DNA of 64,000 nt from Glycomyces terrestris (GCF_003933745.1 NZ_RSEB01000001.1:930001-994000); one strand, 5' to 3'; shown: positions 45,488 to 55,015, numbered from the stretch's first letter. Made by a program: numbers and translations. Notes: generated by a model from the letters alone, not told the origin.

Positions 45488-46021
45488 TCACTTCGCGCCG
45501 GCGGTCTTCAGCTCCGTCATGGTGAACAGGGCCTTGAGCTCGATGCCGATGTCGGCCAGGTTCTTCAGCCCGCCCGACTCGCGGTCGATGACGCACACGC
45601 CCTGCTCGACGACCGCGCCGCGCTCGCGCAGTTCGCCGACGGCGTCGAGGACGGCGCCGCCGGAGGTGACCACGTCCTCCACGATGAACAGCCGCCGGCC
45701 GTCGACCTCGCCGCCCTCGGCGAGGCGGCAGGTGCCGTAGGTCTTGGCCTCCTTGCGCACGAACAGGGCAGGAAGGCCCGTCACCTGCGAGAGCATCACC
45801 GCGATCGGGATGCCGCCGGTCTCCAGGCCCGCGAGCGCGTCCACGCCGTGCGCGGGCACCAGCGGCGCGAGCGCTTCGGCGATGCGCCGCAGCAGGACCG
45901 GGTCGGACTCGAACAGGTACTTGTCGAAGTACTCGTGCGCGACCACTCCGGACCGGAGCGTGAACTCGCCGGTCAGGTGCGAGCGGTTGAAGAGGTCGCG
46001 GGCGAGGTCGTCGTGGCTCAT
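45488..46021 (-). CDS. pyrE: Orotate phosphoribosyltransferase (PyrE)
   Basis: The protein has 177 residues. It converts orotate and PRPP to orotidine 5'-monophosphate in pyrimidine synthesis. The PRPP-binding signature is FIVEDVVTSGGA, the catalytic-loop lysine region is RKEAKTYG, and GLETGGIPIA binds the substrate. It is shorter than E. coli PyrE (213) but normal for actinobacteria. No other pyrimidine gene is nearby. Confidence 0.95.
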   Translation of the reverse strand: MSHDDLARDLFNRSHLTGEFTLRSGVVAHEYFDKYLFESDPVLLRRIAEALAPLVPAHGVDALAGLETGGIPIAVMLSQVTGLPALFVRKEAKTYGTCRLAEGGEVDGRRLFIVEDVVTSGGAVLDAVGELRERGAVVEQGVCVIDRESGGLKNLADIGIELKALFTMTELKTAGAK

Positions 46022-46047
46022 GCGCTCAGACTGCCATGGCGGGGGCG

Positions 46048-46926
46048 TTACGGGCGCAGGGGCGGGTAGGACGGGTCGAGGAGGTCACGCTCGGCCAGCC
46101 AGTTGTAGAGCGGCGTCTCCTTCGGGTAGTGGCCCCAGCCGTGGTCGCCGGTGGGCATGTGCCCGCCGAGGAGCTGCTGCTGGACCGGGTCGAGGTCGTT
46201 CCACCACGGCTGGTTCGGAAGGTCGTCGACGAGGTCGCGGGCGCGGATCCAGCGCGGCGTGAACCCGAAGAACGCGACCTTGCGGGTGAGGTCGGAGTAG
46301 TTGTCGCTGCGCGCGTGCCAGATGCGGCGGTCGAAGAACATGACGTCGCCGGCGTTGCCGGTGACCTCGATGGCGCCCTCGGGGTCGGGCCACTCCATGT
46401 CGCGGCGCGGCGGGCCGTCGATGCGGTTCCACTTGTGGGAGCCGGGGACGATCTTGGTGTTGCCGCGGCCCTCGGCGGAGAGGTCGGTGAAGAAGTACGC
46501 GAGCTTGACCGAGAGGCGCGGGCGCGGCTCGGTCTCGGTCTCGCGGTTCTGGCGGCCGCCGTCCTGGTGCCATTCGAAGCGGAAGGGCCGCTTGCCGGCG
46601 ATCGGCGGGTGCTTGTCCACGTGGGAGTGGTAGACGTGGAAGTTCCAGCCGAGGATCGACCAGACGTAGTGGAAGGTGCGGGGGTGGTTGAGCAGGAACG
46701 CGAGTTCCGGGCAGGAGGTGACGGCGTCGAGGCGGTGCATGGCGCCCTCGGGGCTGAGCCGGCCGGCCTCCTTCTCGAGCTCGTAGACTCTGTCGAGGGC
46801 GTCCGAGCACCGTTTGATCTCGTCGGCGTCGAGGGCGCCGCGGATCATGAGGTAGCCGTCCCGATCGAAGGCTTCGCGCTGCTCCGGAGTCAGAGCTGCG
46901 GCACCGACCGATGTCACTGCGGTCAT
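46048..46926 (-). CDS. Phytanoyl-CoA dioxygenase (PhyH) family protein
   Basis: The protein has 292 residues. It has a non-haem iron 2-oxoglutarate-dependent dioxygenase fold: FRDGYLMIRG-type start, the iron-binding H-x-D in WHQDGG, the distal histidine in RIWHARSDN and the 2-oxoglutarate-binding arginine in the TRKVAFFGF region. It should hydroxylate a small organic substrate that is not identifiable here. It is not a clear ectoine hydroxylase. It sits 26 bases from pyrE in the same direction and could be co-transcribed. The 223 bp upstream show no other gene. Confidence 0.87.
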   Translation of the reverse strand: MTAVTSVGAAALTPEQREAFDRDGYLMIRGALDADEIKRCSDALDRVYELEKEAGRLSPEGAMHRLDAVTSCPELAFLLNHPRTFHYVWSILGWNFHVYHSHVDKHPPIAGKRPFRFEWHQDGGRQNRETETEPRPRLSVKLAYFFTDLSAEGRGNTKIVPGSHKWNRIDGPPRRDMEWPDPEGAIEVTGNAGDVMFFDRRIWHARSDNYSDLTRKVAFFGFTPRWIRARDLVDDLPNQPWWNDLDPVQQQLLGGHMPTGDHGWGHYPKETPLYNWLAERDLLDPSYPPLRP

Positions 46927-47149
46927 CTCAATGCCTTTCCGGTGTCCAGGGGGGATCTGTCGTCAGTGAGACGCGCCGTCCTCCCGTATCGGTTGCACCG
47001 CCGAATCTGGAAAAGCTCAGGCAAGGACCCGGCGGTGCGCGTTACCGGAAATCGTAGGACTCATCGCTTCAGGACCGCTGGAGAAAGTCTCGAAGTCGCA
47101 TGAGAAGAAGGAGGAATCCGCGTTTTTCACCGTGAATTCGGACGGAATA

Positions 47150-48829
47150 TCACAGTCCGAAAAGGTCTGAGAACCAGGTGAAGTCGAAACTGAGCCAGTC
47201 CCAGTCGAGCTCGCCGAGGTAGTCGATGCCGACCATGAACAGGAAGACGCCCGTGGCGAGGTGGGCCAGCCGCGCGGACTTGCGCTTGGCGTGCAGCCAC
47301 CGGCCCCACAGGATGCCCCCGGCGACGCGGATCAGGAAGAACAGGCCCACGGCGACCGCGAGGACGAACAGGTAGCTGAGGACCTGGGTCTGGAGCGTGT
47401 CGAGGCCGTTGGTGATGACGCGCAGCAGCCACATGATGAGCGAGAACAGGCCGCCGATGACGGACAGCTCGAAGCCCTTCGCGAGGGAGCCGGGCGGGCC
47501 GAGCAGCGGGGGCCGGTCCTGCTTGGCGAGCTCGCGCTCGCTCGGCTCCTCGGGGTCGGTGGCGAGGCGCAGCCGCGGCAGCGGGCCGCGCCGCTCGACC
47601 GGGCCGGCGGAGCGGCCGGGTGAGAAGGAGCCGTCTGGGCGCTGCTGGCGGGCCAGGAGTTCGTCTTGGTCGGGGACGCGGACGCGTCCGGCGATCGTCT
47701 TCTCCTGCACCGGGTTCGCGCCGGCGTCCATGATGCGGGTGCTGTTCGCGGCCGGCTGCGGGACGATCTGCGTGGCCGGGGAGGCCGGCATGGCCGGGAC
47801 GCCGGACATCGGGGCCGGGACGTCCATGCGGCGGGTCCGGTCGGCGCCGGGCGCGTCGAGGCGCCGCGTCGCGTCGGCGGCGGCCGGGGCGCGGCCCCAG
47901 TCGACGCCGAGGTCGGGCAGGTTCGAGCGGGACACGACCGCGACGAGGTCGGCGATCCAGCGCGGCAGCTCCTCGGTGCGGGGCCGGTTGTCCGGGTTGT
48001 CGTCGAGCGGCGCGGTGAGCAGTTCGCGCAGGCGCGGGTTCGACTCCAGCAGCGGGTGGCGGCGCAGGCGCGCCCACGGGACGCTCTGCTCGTGCCCGGG
48101 CGAGTCCGTGCGCGCGGTCGCGCCCGTGACCAGGTAGAACGCGATCGAGCCGAAGCCGTGCACGTCGTAGGCGGGGCCGACGGTGCCCTGGTGGGCCTCC
48201 GGGCCGGCGGTCTCGCGCGTGTACGCGATCGTCGTCAGGTGCGCGGGCGTGTAGTAGCGGGCGCCGGTGAAGTCGATGACCTTCGCGGACCCGTCGGGGC
48301 CGATGATCACGTTGGCGGGCTTGAGGTCCATGTGCAGGACCGGGTGCGCGCCGACCGGCGGGTGGTGCATCGCCTGCATGACGTCGGCGACCGAGCGGAG
48401 CGTGCGGGCGGCGTCGACGCGGCCGAGGCGCTGCGACAGCAGCTGGCGCAGGTCGTGCCCGGGGAGGTACTCGAGGACCTGGAACGGCATGGGGTCGCCC
48501 TGCGGGGGCCGGCCGGCCGGGTGCGGGGCGCGCCCGTAGAACGCGTCGATGCGCCGGCAGATCGAGCCGACGTTGCGCGAGTGGAGGTCCATGAGGACGG
48601 CGTCGCCCTTGTCCCAGGACCGGAACTGGTGCTCGCGGGTGTCCTGGGGGTTGGGGCGGAACACCTTCACGGTGAGGGGCGCGGAGGCGACGCCCGCCGA
48701 CACGCGCACGGCCTGGTACACGTCGGCCTGGCCTCCCGAGCCGAGCAGACCGGTGAGCCGGTAGCTCTGCTCTGACCCCGGGAGGGGGTCGGCCGGGCCG
48801 CAGACGAGGTCAACGGTGGCGTTCGACAT
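47150..48829 (-). CDS. Atypical membrane-anchored protein kinase (HMD/DFT)
   Basis: The protein has 559 residues. The N-terminal kinase-like domain has the glycine loop GSGGQADVYQ and the ATP-binding lysine 55. The catalytic loop reads HMDLKPAN instead of HRD, and the DFG motif is DFT (residues 186-188), so the activation machinery is altered although the catalytic aspartate (168) and metal-binding aspartate are kept. A Pro/Ala/Arg linker (about 310-450) leads to three hydrophobic segments (about 455-473, 484-508, 522-540). It may be a weakly active or regulated kinase, or a pseudokinase scaffold. No PASTA domain. The ATG at 48829 is clear. Confidence 0.85.
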   Translation of the reverse strand: MSNATVDLVCGPADPLPGSEQSYRLTGLLGSGGQADVYQAVRVSAGVASAPLTVKVFRPNPQDTREHQFRSWDKGDAVLMDLHSRNVGSICRRIDAFYGRAPHPAGRPPQGDPMPFQVLEYLPGHDLRQLLSQRLGRVDAARTLRSVADVMQAMHHPPVGAHPVLHMDLKPANVIIGPDGSAKVIDFTGARYYTPAHLTTIAYTRETAGPEAHQGTVGPAYDVHGFGSIAFYLVTGATARTDSPGHEQSVPWARLRRHPLLESNPRLRELLTAPLDDNPDNRPRTEELPRWIADLVAVVSRSNLPDLGVDWGRAPAAADATRRLDAPGADRTRRMDVPAPMSGVPAMPASPATQIVPQPAANSTRIMDAGANPVQEKTIAGRVRVPDQDELLARQQRPDGSFSPGRSAGPVERRGPLPRLRLATDPEEPSERELAKQDRPPLLGPPGSLAKGFELSVIGGLFSLIMWLLRVITNGLDTLQTQVLSYLFVLAVAVGLFFLIRVAGGILWGRWLHAKRKSARLAHLATGVFLFMVGIDYLGELDWDWLSFDFTWFSDLFGL

Positions 48830-48949
48830 TGCGTGGTCCTTCGGGTCTCAGGCTGAGCCCATAGCGTAACGCCCGGAATCCACCCTTCGCGGTCCCCGGA
48901 GGGCCCGCTGTACGCATCATCTCAGCATCGCTTCGGAGGCAACCGGGCC

Positions 48950-49375
48950 TCAGCGGCCGGACCCCCACGGGCTGTCGCCGCCGGGCTGGGAGCCGAAGCC
49001 GGCCGCGGGCTGGCCGTACGAGCTGGCGGGCGGGGCCGGGGCGGCGGAGGGGTTCATGGGCTCGAACACGCCGCCGGGCTTGCCGGGCTGCTGCGGGGAG
49101 ACGACGGGCTCGAACGCGGCCCGGTCGACGCTGCCGCCCGAGCCGGAGGCGAGGACGGCGGCGCCGTCGCGCTTGAGCGACCACAGCGCGGGGGCGAGTG
49201 CGACGGTGAGGACGCCGAAGCCGACCGCCCACTGCTCGATCGGGGCGCTCTCGGCGACGCCCGTGAGGTCGAAGTCGGCGAGGTGCCAGGCGAGGGAGGA
49301 GCCGAGGAACAGGAGGGTTCCGAGGAGGCCGATCACCTGGAGGACTTGGAGGATGACGCGAAGACCCTTTGACAT
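48950..49375 (-). CDS. Small membrane protein with proline-rich tail
   Basis: The protein has 141 residues with two hydrophobic helices near the N-terminus (about residues 5-27 and 45-63) and a long Pro/Gly/Ser/Gln tail. It may anchor to the membrane with the tail inside the cell. The ATG at 49375 is chosen. A start nine codons upstream is possible. TATCGT six bases before the ATG hints at a leaderless mRNA. Function unknown. It precedes the atypical kinase gene in the same direction with a 120-base gap. Confidence 0.65.
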   Translation of the reverse strand: MSKGLRVILQVLQVIGLLGTLLFLGSSLAWHLADFDLTGVAESAPIEQWAVGFGVLTVALAPALWSLKRDGAAVLASGSGGSVDRAAFEPVVSPQQPGKPGGVFEPMNPSAAPAPPASSYGQPAAGFGSQPGGDSPWGSGR

Positions 49376-49448
49376 GGATCGACGATACCGACACCCGTCC
49401 AATAACTCCAGGTGTGTTTCGGCGAATTCTCCTGATTCCGGGGATGCG

Positions 49449-49478
49449 GAAGGGCCCGGACCGGGGTCCGGGCCCTTC
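49449..49478 (-). terminator. Terminator of rpiB
   Basis: GAAGGGCCCGGACC (49449-49462), loop GG, and its exact complement (49465-49478) form a 14-bp palindrome 14 bases beyond the rpiB stop on the minus strand. Confidence 0.75.
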
Positions 49479-49492
49479 GGTGCCGTGGCCGC

Positions 49493-49960
49493 CTAGGGGA
49501 GGTCGGGGAGCTCGTGGGTGGACTCCCAGGCGGTGAGCATGTCGATGCGCCGCTGGTGGCGCTCGGAGCCGGAGAAGGGCTCGTCGACGAACGCGTCCGC
49601 GAACGAGGTGGCCTCCTCGAGCGAGTGCATGCGCCCGCCGATCGCGACGACGTTCGCGTCGTTGTGCTGGCGGCCGAGCTTGGCGGTCTCGACGCTCCAG
49701 GCCAGGGCCGCGCGGCAGCCGGGGACCTTGTTCGCGGCGATCTGCTCGCCGTTGCCTGAGCCGCCGATCACGATGCCGAGGCTGCCGGGGTCCGCGACGG
49801 TCCGGGAGGCCGCGTGGAGGCAGAACGGCGGGTAGTCGTCGTCCGGGTCGTACGAGTGCGGGCCGACGTCGACGACCTCGAAGCCGCGGCCGGACAGGTG
49901 CTTGACCAGGTGGTCCTTGAGTTCGAGGCCCGCGTGGTCGGAGCCGAGATAGATGCGCAC
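49493..49960 (-). CDS. rpiB: Ribose-5-phosphate isomerase B (RpiB)
   Basis: The protein has 155 residues. It interconverts ribose 5-phosphate and ribulose 5-phosphate in the pentose phosphate pathway. It is the actinobacterial subtype, with the catalytic base in GSGNGEQ (glutamate about residue 72) instead of the cysteine of E. coli RpiB, and the GSDHAGLELK and HNDANVV motifs. The start is a GTG at 49960. The preceding DUF1015 gene ends 11 bases upstream, so the two probably share an mRNA. Confidence 0.94.
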   Translation of the reverse strand: MRIYLGSDHAGLELKDHLVKHLSGRGFEVVDVGPHSYDPDDDYPPFCLHAASRTVADPGSLGIVIGGSGNGEQIAANKVPGCRAALAWSVETAKLGRQHNDANVVAIGGRMHSLEEATSFADAFVDEPFSGSERHQRRIDMLTAWESTHELPDLP

Positions 49961-49971
49961 GTTGACAGACC

Positions 49972-51177
49972 TTAACCCTTCGGGAGCTCGGCGATGGCGA
50001 GACCGGCGCGGGCCTTGGGCACGAACCAGGTCGACTTGCGCGGCATCTTCAGCCGCTGGAGGTTCACGTCGATGAAGTCGGGCACGGTCACCGGCGCGAT
50101 GAGGATCGCCAGGTCAGCGCGGCCCGCGTCGACCTGCTCGGCCAGCCACGCGGCCGGGTAGTCGCCGCCGACGTACGTGATGCGCTTGTCTCCCGCCTCC
50201 CAGCCGAGGAGCGCGGTGAAGACCTCGTTCTCGACGCGGGTGTGGTCGAGCCGGTCGACCACGCTGCCCTCGACGTCGCCGAAGCCGACCTCCCAGGTGC
50301 GGCCCTGGCCGTACATGACGACGGTGCCGCCCGCGGCGGGCGTCTCGGGCGGGCCGTCGACCTCGGTCACGGTCGCGCCGATCTGGCCGATCTGCTCGAC
50401 CAGCTGCGAGGCGGAGCCGGGCAGGCCCTTGACGAGGCGGTGGTAGGGGCGGATGGCGACCGACCGGGGTGTGGTGATCACGGCCAGGAAGCGGTCGAGC
50501 CCGCCGACCTGCGCCGCGAGCGAGCGGTGGTTGCCGTCGGCGACGATGAGGTCGCCGTCCCCGGCCAGCGCGGCCAGCCGCTCGCCGGCCTCGCCCCCGA
50601 CGGGCCAGATCTCGTGGGCGCGGCCGGACTCGTCGAGGTCGGCGGCCACGGGCTCGCCGGCGTCGGCGATGGCGGCCTCGATCGCGGCGTGCAGCTCCTC
50701 GCCCTTGGAGGACTGGAGCAGCAGGACCGGGCTGAGCAGGTGGCGCAGGAGCTGGTTGAGCTCGTTGCGCTGCTTGACCTTCTCGATGAAGACGTCCTCG
50801 TTGCGGATGACCTTGCCGGGCTCCTCGGCGGAGGAGGAGATCTCGGCGGTGTCGACGAGGCAGAACACGCCGTACGCGGTGGGCTCCTCGCCGCCGGAGA
50901 TCCGGTAGGCGACGGCCACGTCGCCGTACGCGGCGAACCTGCCGGCGTCCTTGAGGGCGCCGAGCCGCTCGGCCGCGGCCGGCAGGGCCTGGTCGAAGCT
51001 CAGGCCCGCGGCGACGGCCTCGGGCGTGTGGGCGGGCATCTCGACGCCCAGCATGGACGCCGGGTTCGCCTCGATGATCCGCGTGATCTCGGTTTCGTCG
51101 GGGAACTCGTCGTAGTTCTTCGCGCCCGTGCCTCCGGTGGAGAGCCAGGCCAGATCGATCGGGTGTGCAGCAGTCAC
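49972..51177 (-). CDS. DUF1015-family protein
   Basis: The protein has 401 residues. It shows the DUF1015 pattern: a conserved N-terminal region (NPASMLGVEMPAHT), then LIVADGNHRSLAA (about residue 215) and the C-terminal MPRKSTWFVPKARAGL segment. The DGNHR motif is typical of the family. The biochemical function is not established to my knowledge, so none is given. The GTG at 51177 is chosen. It is divergent from pepN and probably co-transcribed with rpiB downstream. Confidence 0.85.
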   Translation of the reverse strand: MTAAHPIDLAWLSTGGTGAKNYDEFPDETEITRIIEANPASMLGVEMPAHTPEAVAAGLSFDQALPAAAERLGALKDAGRFAAYGDVAVAYRISGGEEPTAYGVFCLVDTAEISSSAEEPGKVIRNEDVFIEKVKQRNELNQLLRHLLSPVLLLQSSKGEELHAAIEAAIADAGEPVAADLDESGRAHEIWPVGGEAGERLAALAGDGDLIVADGNHRSLAAQVGGLDRFLAVITTPRSVAIRPYHRLVKGLPGSASQLVEQIGQIGATVTEVDGPPETPAAGGTVVMYGQGRTWEVGFGDVEGSVVDRLDHTRVENEVFTALLGWEAGDKRITYVGGDYPAAWLAEQVDAGRADLAILIAPVTVPDFIDVNLQRLKMPRKSTWFVPKARAGLAIAELPKG

Positions 51178-51282
51178 GCCCCGAGCGTAATCGGTCGCGG
51201 TAGCGTCACCGTGGCCGCCGACCGGACTCCGGGAATGTGACACACTTCTTTCATATCCGATCTCTTGACCACTGGAGGCATC

Positions 51283-53823
51283 GTGCCGTCGACGCACATT
51301 CTCACCAGAGACGAGGCCGAGCGGCGCGCCGAGCTGCTCACCGTCGACTCCTACACCGTGGAGCTCGACCTGACCGGGCACGAGCGGGGCGACACCTTCG
51401 GCTCGCGGACCGCGGTCGTGTTCGACTGCGCCGAACCGGGCGCGGAGACGTTCATCGAGATCGCGGCCGAGCGGATCGAGGACGCGTTCCTGAACGGCGA
51501 GCCGGTCGACGTCTCCGGGTACGACCCGAAGGCGGGCCTGCGGATCACGAACCTGGCCGCGCGGAACGAGCTGGTCGTGAACGCGGTCTGCACGTACTCG
51601 ACCGACGGGCAGGGCCTGCACCGCATGGTCGACCCGGTCGACAAGGAGACCTACCTCTACTCGCAGTTCGAGGTCGCCGACGCGCAGCGCGTGTACGCGT
51701 GCTTCGACCAGCCGGACCTGAAGGCCAGCTTCACGTTCCAGGTGCGCACGCCCGAGCACTGGACCGTGATCTCGAACATGCCGGCGGCCTCCGAGACCGT
51801 GGTGGAGGCGCTCCAGACGAAGGTGACCCTGTTCGAGACGTCGGTGCGGATGAGCCCGTACATCACCGCGATCTGCGCGGGCCCGTACTACGGGGTGCAC
51901 GAGGTCCACGACGGCATCGACATGGGCCTGTACTGCCGCCAGTCCATGAAGGACTACCTGGACCCCGAGGGGGTCTTCGAGGTGACGCGGCAGGGCTTCG
52001 ACCACTTCCACGAGCACTTCGGGGTGCGCTACCCGCTGCCGAAGTACGACCAGGTCTTCGCCCCGGAGTACAACTTCGGCGCGATGGAGAACTTCGGCTG
52101 CATCACGATCGCCGAGGCCTCGTTCCTGTTCCGCTCGCAGGTCACCGACTTCGAGCTGGAGCAGCGCGCGAACGTCATCCTGCATGAGATGGCGCACATG
52201 TGGTTCGGCGACCTGGTCACCATGCGCTGGTGGGACGACCTGTGGCTGAACGAGTCGTTCGCGGAGTGGGCCAGCCACTGGGCGAACGTGGAGGCGACGC
52301 GCTTCAGCGGGGCGTGGACGACGTTCCTGTCGGCGCGCAAGAACTGGGGCTACGGCGCCGACCAGCAGCCGACGACGCACCCGGTGTACACCGACGCGGG
52401 CGACACCGAGGAGATCCAGGCGAACTTCGACGGGATCACCTACTCCAAGGGCGCCTCGATCCTCAAGCAGCTGGTGGCGTACGTCGGCATCGAGCCGTTC
52501 CTGGCGGGCCTGCGCGCGTACTTCCAGCAGCACCAGTTCGGGAACGCGGTGTTCTCGGACCTGCTCGGGGAGCTGGAGACCGCCTCGGGCAAGCCGCTCA
52601 AGGACTTCGCGGACACGTGGCTGCGCACGGCCGGGGTCTCGACCCTGCGCCCGGAGGTCGCGGTCGACGGCGACGGGAACTACACGTCGGTGACGGTGCT
52701 CCAGGAGGTGCCCGCCGAGCACCCGACGCACCGGACCCACCGCATCGCGATCGGCCTGTACGACCTCGAGGACGGGGTGCTCAAGCGCCGCGACCGGATC
52801 GAGGTGGACGTGACCGGCGAGGCGACGGCGGTGCCGGAGCTGGCCGGGGTGCGGCAGCCGGACCTGCTGCTGCTCAACGACGACGACCTGACGTACGCGA
52901 AGCTGCGCCTGGACGAGCGGAGCCTGGCGACGGCGGTCGCGCACACCTCGGCGCTGGAGGACTCGCTGGCGCGGGCGCTGATCTGGGCCGCGGCCTGGGA
53001 CATGCTGCGCGACGCCGAGCTGCCGGCGTCGCAGTTCGTGGAGCTGGGCTGCACGAGCCTGACGGCCGAGGACGACATCAACATCGTGACGGTCGCGCAG
53101 CGGCAGGTCGCGGGGGCGCTCGCCTACGCCGACCCGTCGCACCGCGCCGAGCTGCGCGAGCGCTGGGCCCGGGCCGCGGAGGCGGCCATGGGCGCGGCCG
53201 CGCCGGGCTCCGACCCGCAGCGGTCGTGGGCGAAGGCGTACGCGTCGGCCTCGCGTTCGGAGGCCGACCTGGCCCGCCTCGCCGGGTGGCTCGAGGGCGC
53301 CGGCGTGCCCGAGGGCCTGGCGGTGGACGCGGACCTGCGCTGGGCACTGCTGACCGTGCTCGTGGCGACGGGCGCCGTCGCCGAGGAGGCGATCGACGCC
53401 GAGCTCAACCGCGACTCGACCGCGGACGGGAAGCGCCTGTCGTTCATCGCCCGCGCCGTCGTCCCGACCGCGGAGGCCAAGCAGCGCACCTGGGAGCGGA
53501 TCGTGGACCCGGCCTCGGAGAACTACGTGCGCCGCTCCTCGATGCTCGGGTTCGCGCCGCTGGACCAGGCCGACCTGGTGCGCCCGTACCTGCGCCCGTA
53601 CCTGGACGCGGTGCCGGAGCTGTGGGAGAAGCTGGGCGCCCAGCAGGCCGTCGAGTTCTCCAAGCTCGCGTTCCCGTCGAACCTGATCGACGCGGAGTCG
53701 CTCGCGGTGCTCGACGCGTGGCTGGCCGAGGACCGGCCCGCGCCGGTCAAGCGCGGCGTCGCCGAGGGCCGCGCCGACACCGCCCGGGCCCTGAGGGGCC
53801 AGGAGCTCGACGCGCGCGCGTAA
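51283..53823 (+). CDS. pepN: Aminopeptidase N (M1 family)
   Basis: The protein has 846 residues, the usual length of actinobacterial PepN. It removes N-terminal amino acids from peptides. The exopeptidase motif GAMENFG and the zinc-binding HEMAHMWFGDLVTM plus the third-ligand glutamate in LWLNESFAEW are intact. The C-terminal half is the helical domain of M1 peptidases. The start is the GTG at 51283, following GGAGG at a short spacing. A TTG at 51265 is less likely. Cytoplasmic, as no signal peptide is seen. Confidence 0.96.
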   Translation: MPSTHILTRDEAERRAELLTVDSYTVELDLTGHERGDTFGSRTAVVFDCAEPGAETFIEIAAERIEDAFLNGEPVDVSGYDPKAGLRITNLAARNELVVNAVCTYSTDGQGLHRMVDPVDKETYLYSQFEVADAQRVYACFDQPDLKASFTFQVRTPEHWTVISNMPAASETVVEALQTKVTLFETSVRMSPYITAICAGPYYGVHEVHDGIDMGLYCRQSMKDYLDPEGVFEVTRQGFDHFHEHFGVRYPLPKYDQVFAPEYNFGAMENFGCITIAEASFLFRSQVTDFELEQRANVILHEMAHMWFGDLVTMRWWDDLWLNESFAEWASHWANVEATRFSGAWTTFLSARKNWGYGADQQPTTHPVYTDAGDTEEIQANFDGITYSKGASILKQLVAYVGIEPFLAGLRAYFQQHQFGNAVFSDLLGELETASGKPLKDFADTWLRTAGVSTLRPEVAVDGDGNYTSVTVLQEVPAEHPTHRTHRIAIGLYDLEDGVLKRRDRIEVDVTGEATAVPELAGVRQPDLLLLNDDDLTYAKLRLDERSLATAVAHTSALEDSLARALIWAAAWDMLRDAELPASQFVELGCTSLTAEDDINIVTVAQRQVAGALAYADPSHRAELRERWARAAEAAMGAAAPGSDPQRSWAKAYASASRSEADLARLAGWLEGAGVPEGLAVDADLRWALLTVLVATGAVAEEAIDAELNRDSTADGKRLSFIARAVVPTAEAKQRTWERIVDPASENYVRRSSMLGFAPLDQADLVRPYLRPYLDAVPELWEKLGAQQAVEFSKLAFPSNLIDAESLAVLDAWLAEDRPAPVKRGVAEGRADTARALRGQELDARA

Positions 53824-53835
53824 GCGCCCGCGACC

Positions 53836-53874
53836 CGGGGCTCCGGGGCCGGCACGACCGGTCCCGGAGCCCCG
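53836..53874 (+). terminator. Terminator of pepN
   Basis: CGGGGCTCCGGG (53836-53847) and CCCGGAGCCCCG (53863-53874) pair exactly. A further CCGG/CCGG pair lies inside around CACGA. The stem begins 12 bases after the stop. Confidence 0.8.
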
Positions 53875-53959
53875 AGTGCTTCTCACGCCGTTGGTAAGCT
53901 CGCCGTGTCGCGGCGCGGCCGCGGCGTGCCCGCCCTGGGGATGAATGGAGAGAGCAGTC

Positions 53960-54880
53960 TTGTCCGCGCTTTTGCCGGTGGTCGTCCTCAGCGCCACCCT
54001 GGTCGCGCTGTTCGGCGTCGTCCTGCCGCTCCTGCTCCTCGGGCCGGTCCTCGCCTCGCGGACCCGGCCGCAGCCGCAGCAGCTGGTCTTCGCCGTCGTG
54101 CTCCTCATCCCCACCGTCGCGATCGGCTCGGTGTTCCTGTCGTGGTGGGCGGTCGAATGGCTCCGCCGCTACGACGTGCCGGTGCCGGAGCTGACGGGCA
54201 TCGCCCTGGTCGTGGCCGCCGTCGTGGGGCTCATGGCGCCGCTGCGCCTGCCCGGCGGGTCCGGGCCGTTCTGGCTCAAGCCGCTCTTGGGCTTCGCCTC
54301 GGGCATCCTCGTGCCGATGTCGATCATCTGGAGTTCCGAGGCGGGCCTGCACTGGCTCGCCGCGGCCGGCATCGGCCTGCTCGTGCTCGTGGTGCTCGTC
54401 GTGTTCTTCCGCCTCATCGCGAAGCCGCTCGCCGACCGGCGCACCGCGAAGCAGGTGCGGACCTCGGTGCGGCGCTTCCAGGGCCAGCTCGTCGACGTGA
54501 CCGACGCGGCCTGGAGCCTGTCGAGCGCGCGCGGCACCGCCGACCGGATCGTGCTGACGTACAGCGGCGAGGCGGACGGCAAGCCGGTGGGCGCGGCGCT
54601 GATGCTCAAGCGGGACATGGACTGGGTGCCGAAGGCCCGCGAGAACGAGTCCGCGGTCTTCGAGCTCGCGAAGGGCCTCAACGGCCAGCCGACCGAGGCG
54701 GTCTTGGCGCAGAAGCAGATCGGGACGCCCGCGACGCTCACGATGCGCATCCCCGGCACGACGATCCTGTCGATCCGCGAGACCGTCGCCGACTCCCTCT
54801 CGTGGGTCGAGTTCATCGGGAAGCTCGAACTCACCGACGCCGACGGGCTCCTCAAGCGGCAGCAGCCCGCGGACGACTGA
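53960..54880 (+). CDS. Polytopic membrane protein, unknown function
   Basis: The protein has 306 residues. Four or five hydrophobic segments in the first half (for example VVVLSATLVALFGVVLPLLL, LVVAAVVGLMAPL, IGLLVLVVLVVFF) are followed by a soluble C-terminal domain of about 150 residues with mixed strands. I recognise no family. The TTG at 53960 with GGAG 9 bases upstream is preferred. An ATG at 53945 would add five residues. It lies alone between two terminators. Confidence 0.7.
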   Translation: MSALLPVVVLSATLVALFGVVLPLLLLGPVLASRTRPQPQQLVFAVVLLIPTVAIGSVFLSWWAVEWLRRYDVPVPELTGIALVVAAVVGLMAPLRLPGGSGPFWLKPLLGFASGILVPMSIIWSSEAGLHWLAAAGIGLLVLVVLVVFFRLIAKPLADRRTAKQVRTSVRRFQGQLVDVTDAAWSLSSARGTADRIVLTYSGEADGKPVGAALMLKRDMDWVPKARENESAVFELAKGLNGQPTEAVLAQKQIGTPATLTMRIPGTTILSIRETVADSLSWVEFIGKLELTDADGLLKRQQPADD

Positions 54881-54889
54881 CAAGCATGA

Positions 54890-54925
54890 AGCGGCGGCCG
54901 GGAGGTGCACCTCCCGGCCGCCGCT
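54890..54925. terminator. Perfect 36-bp palindromic terminator
   Basis: AGCGGCGGCCGGGAGGTG (54890-54907) is followed directly by its exact complement. It lies 9 bases after the membrane-protein gene and 88 bases from the convergent DUF5130 stop, so it can act in both directions. Confidence 0.85.
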
Positions 54926-54965
54926 CGTCGTATCTGCTCGGTGCCGCTGGTCTTCCAGTGGACCT

Positions 54966-55015
54966 GGCGCCGCTGCGCTTCTCGCGGGCTGGCGCCGCTG
55001 CACTTCTGGCGGGCT
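54966..55015. repeat. 25-bp tandem duplication next to the DUF5130 stop
   Basis: Two copies of a 25-bp unit starting GGCGCCGCTGC and ending GGCGGGCT-like (54966-54990 and 54991-55015) differ at 2 positions. The second copy abuts the DUF5130 stop codon (55014-55016), so the duplication touches the end of the coding region. Confidence 0.75.
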
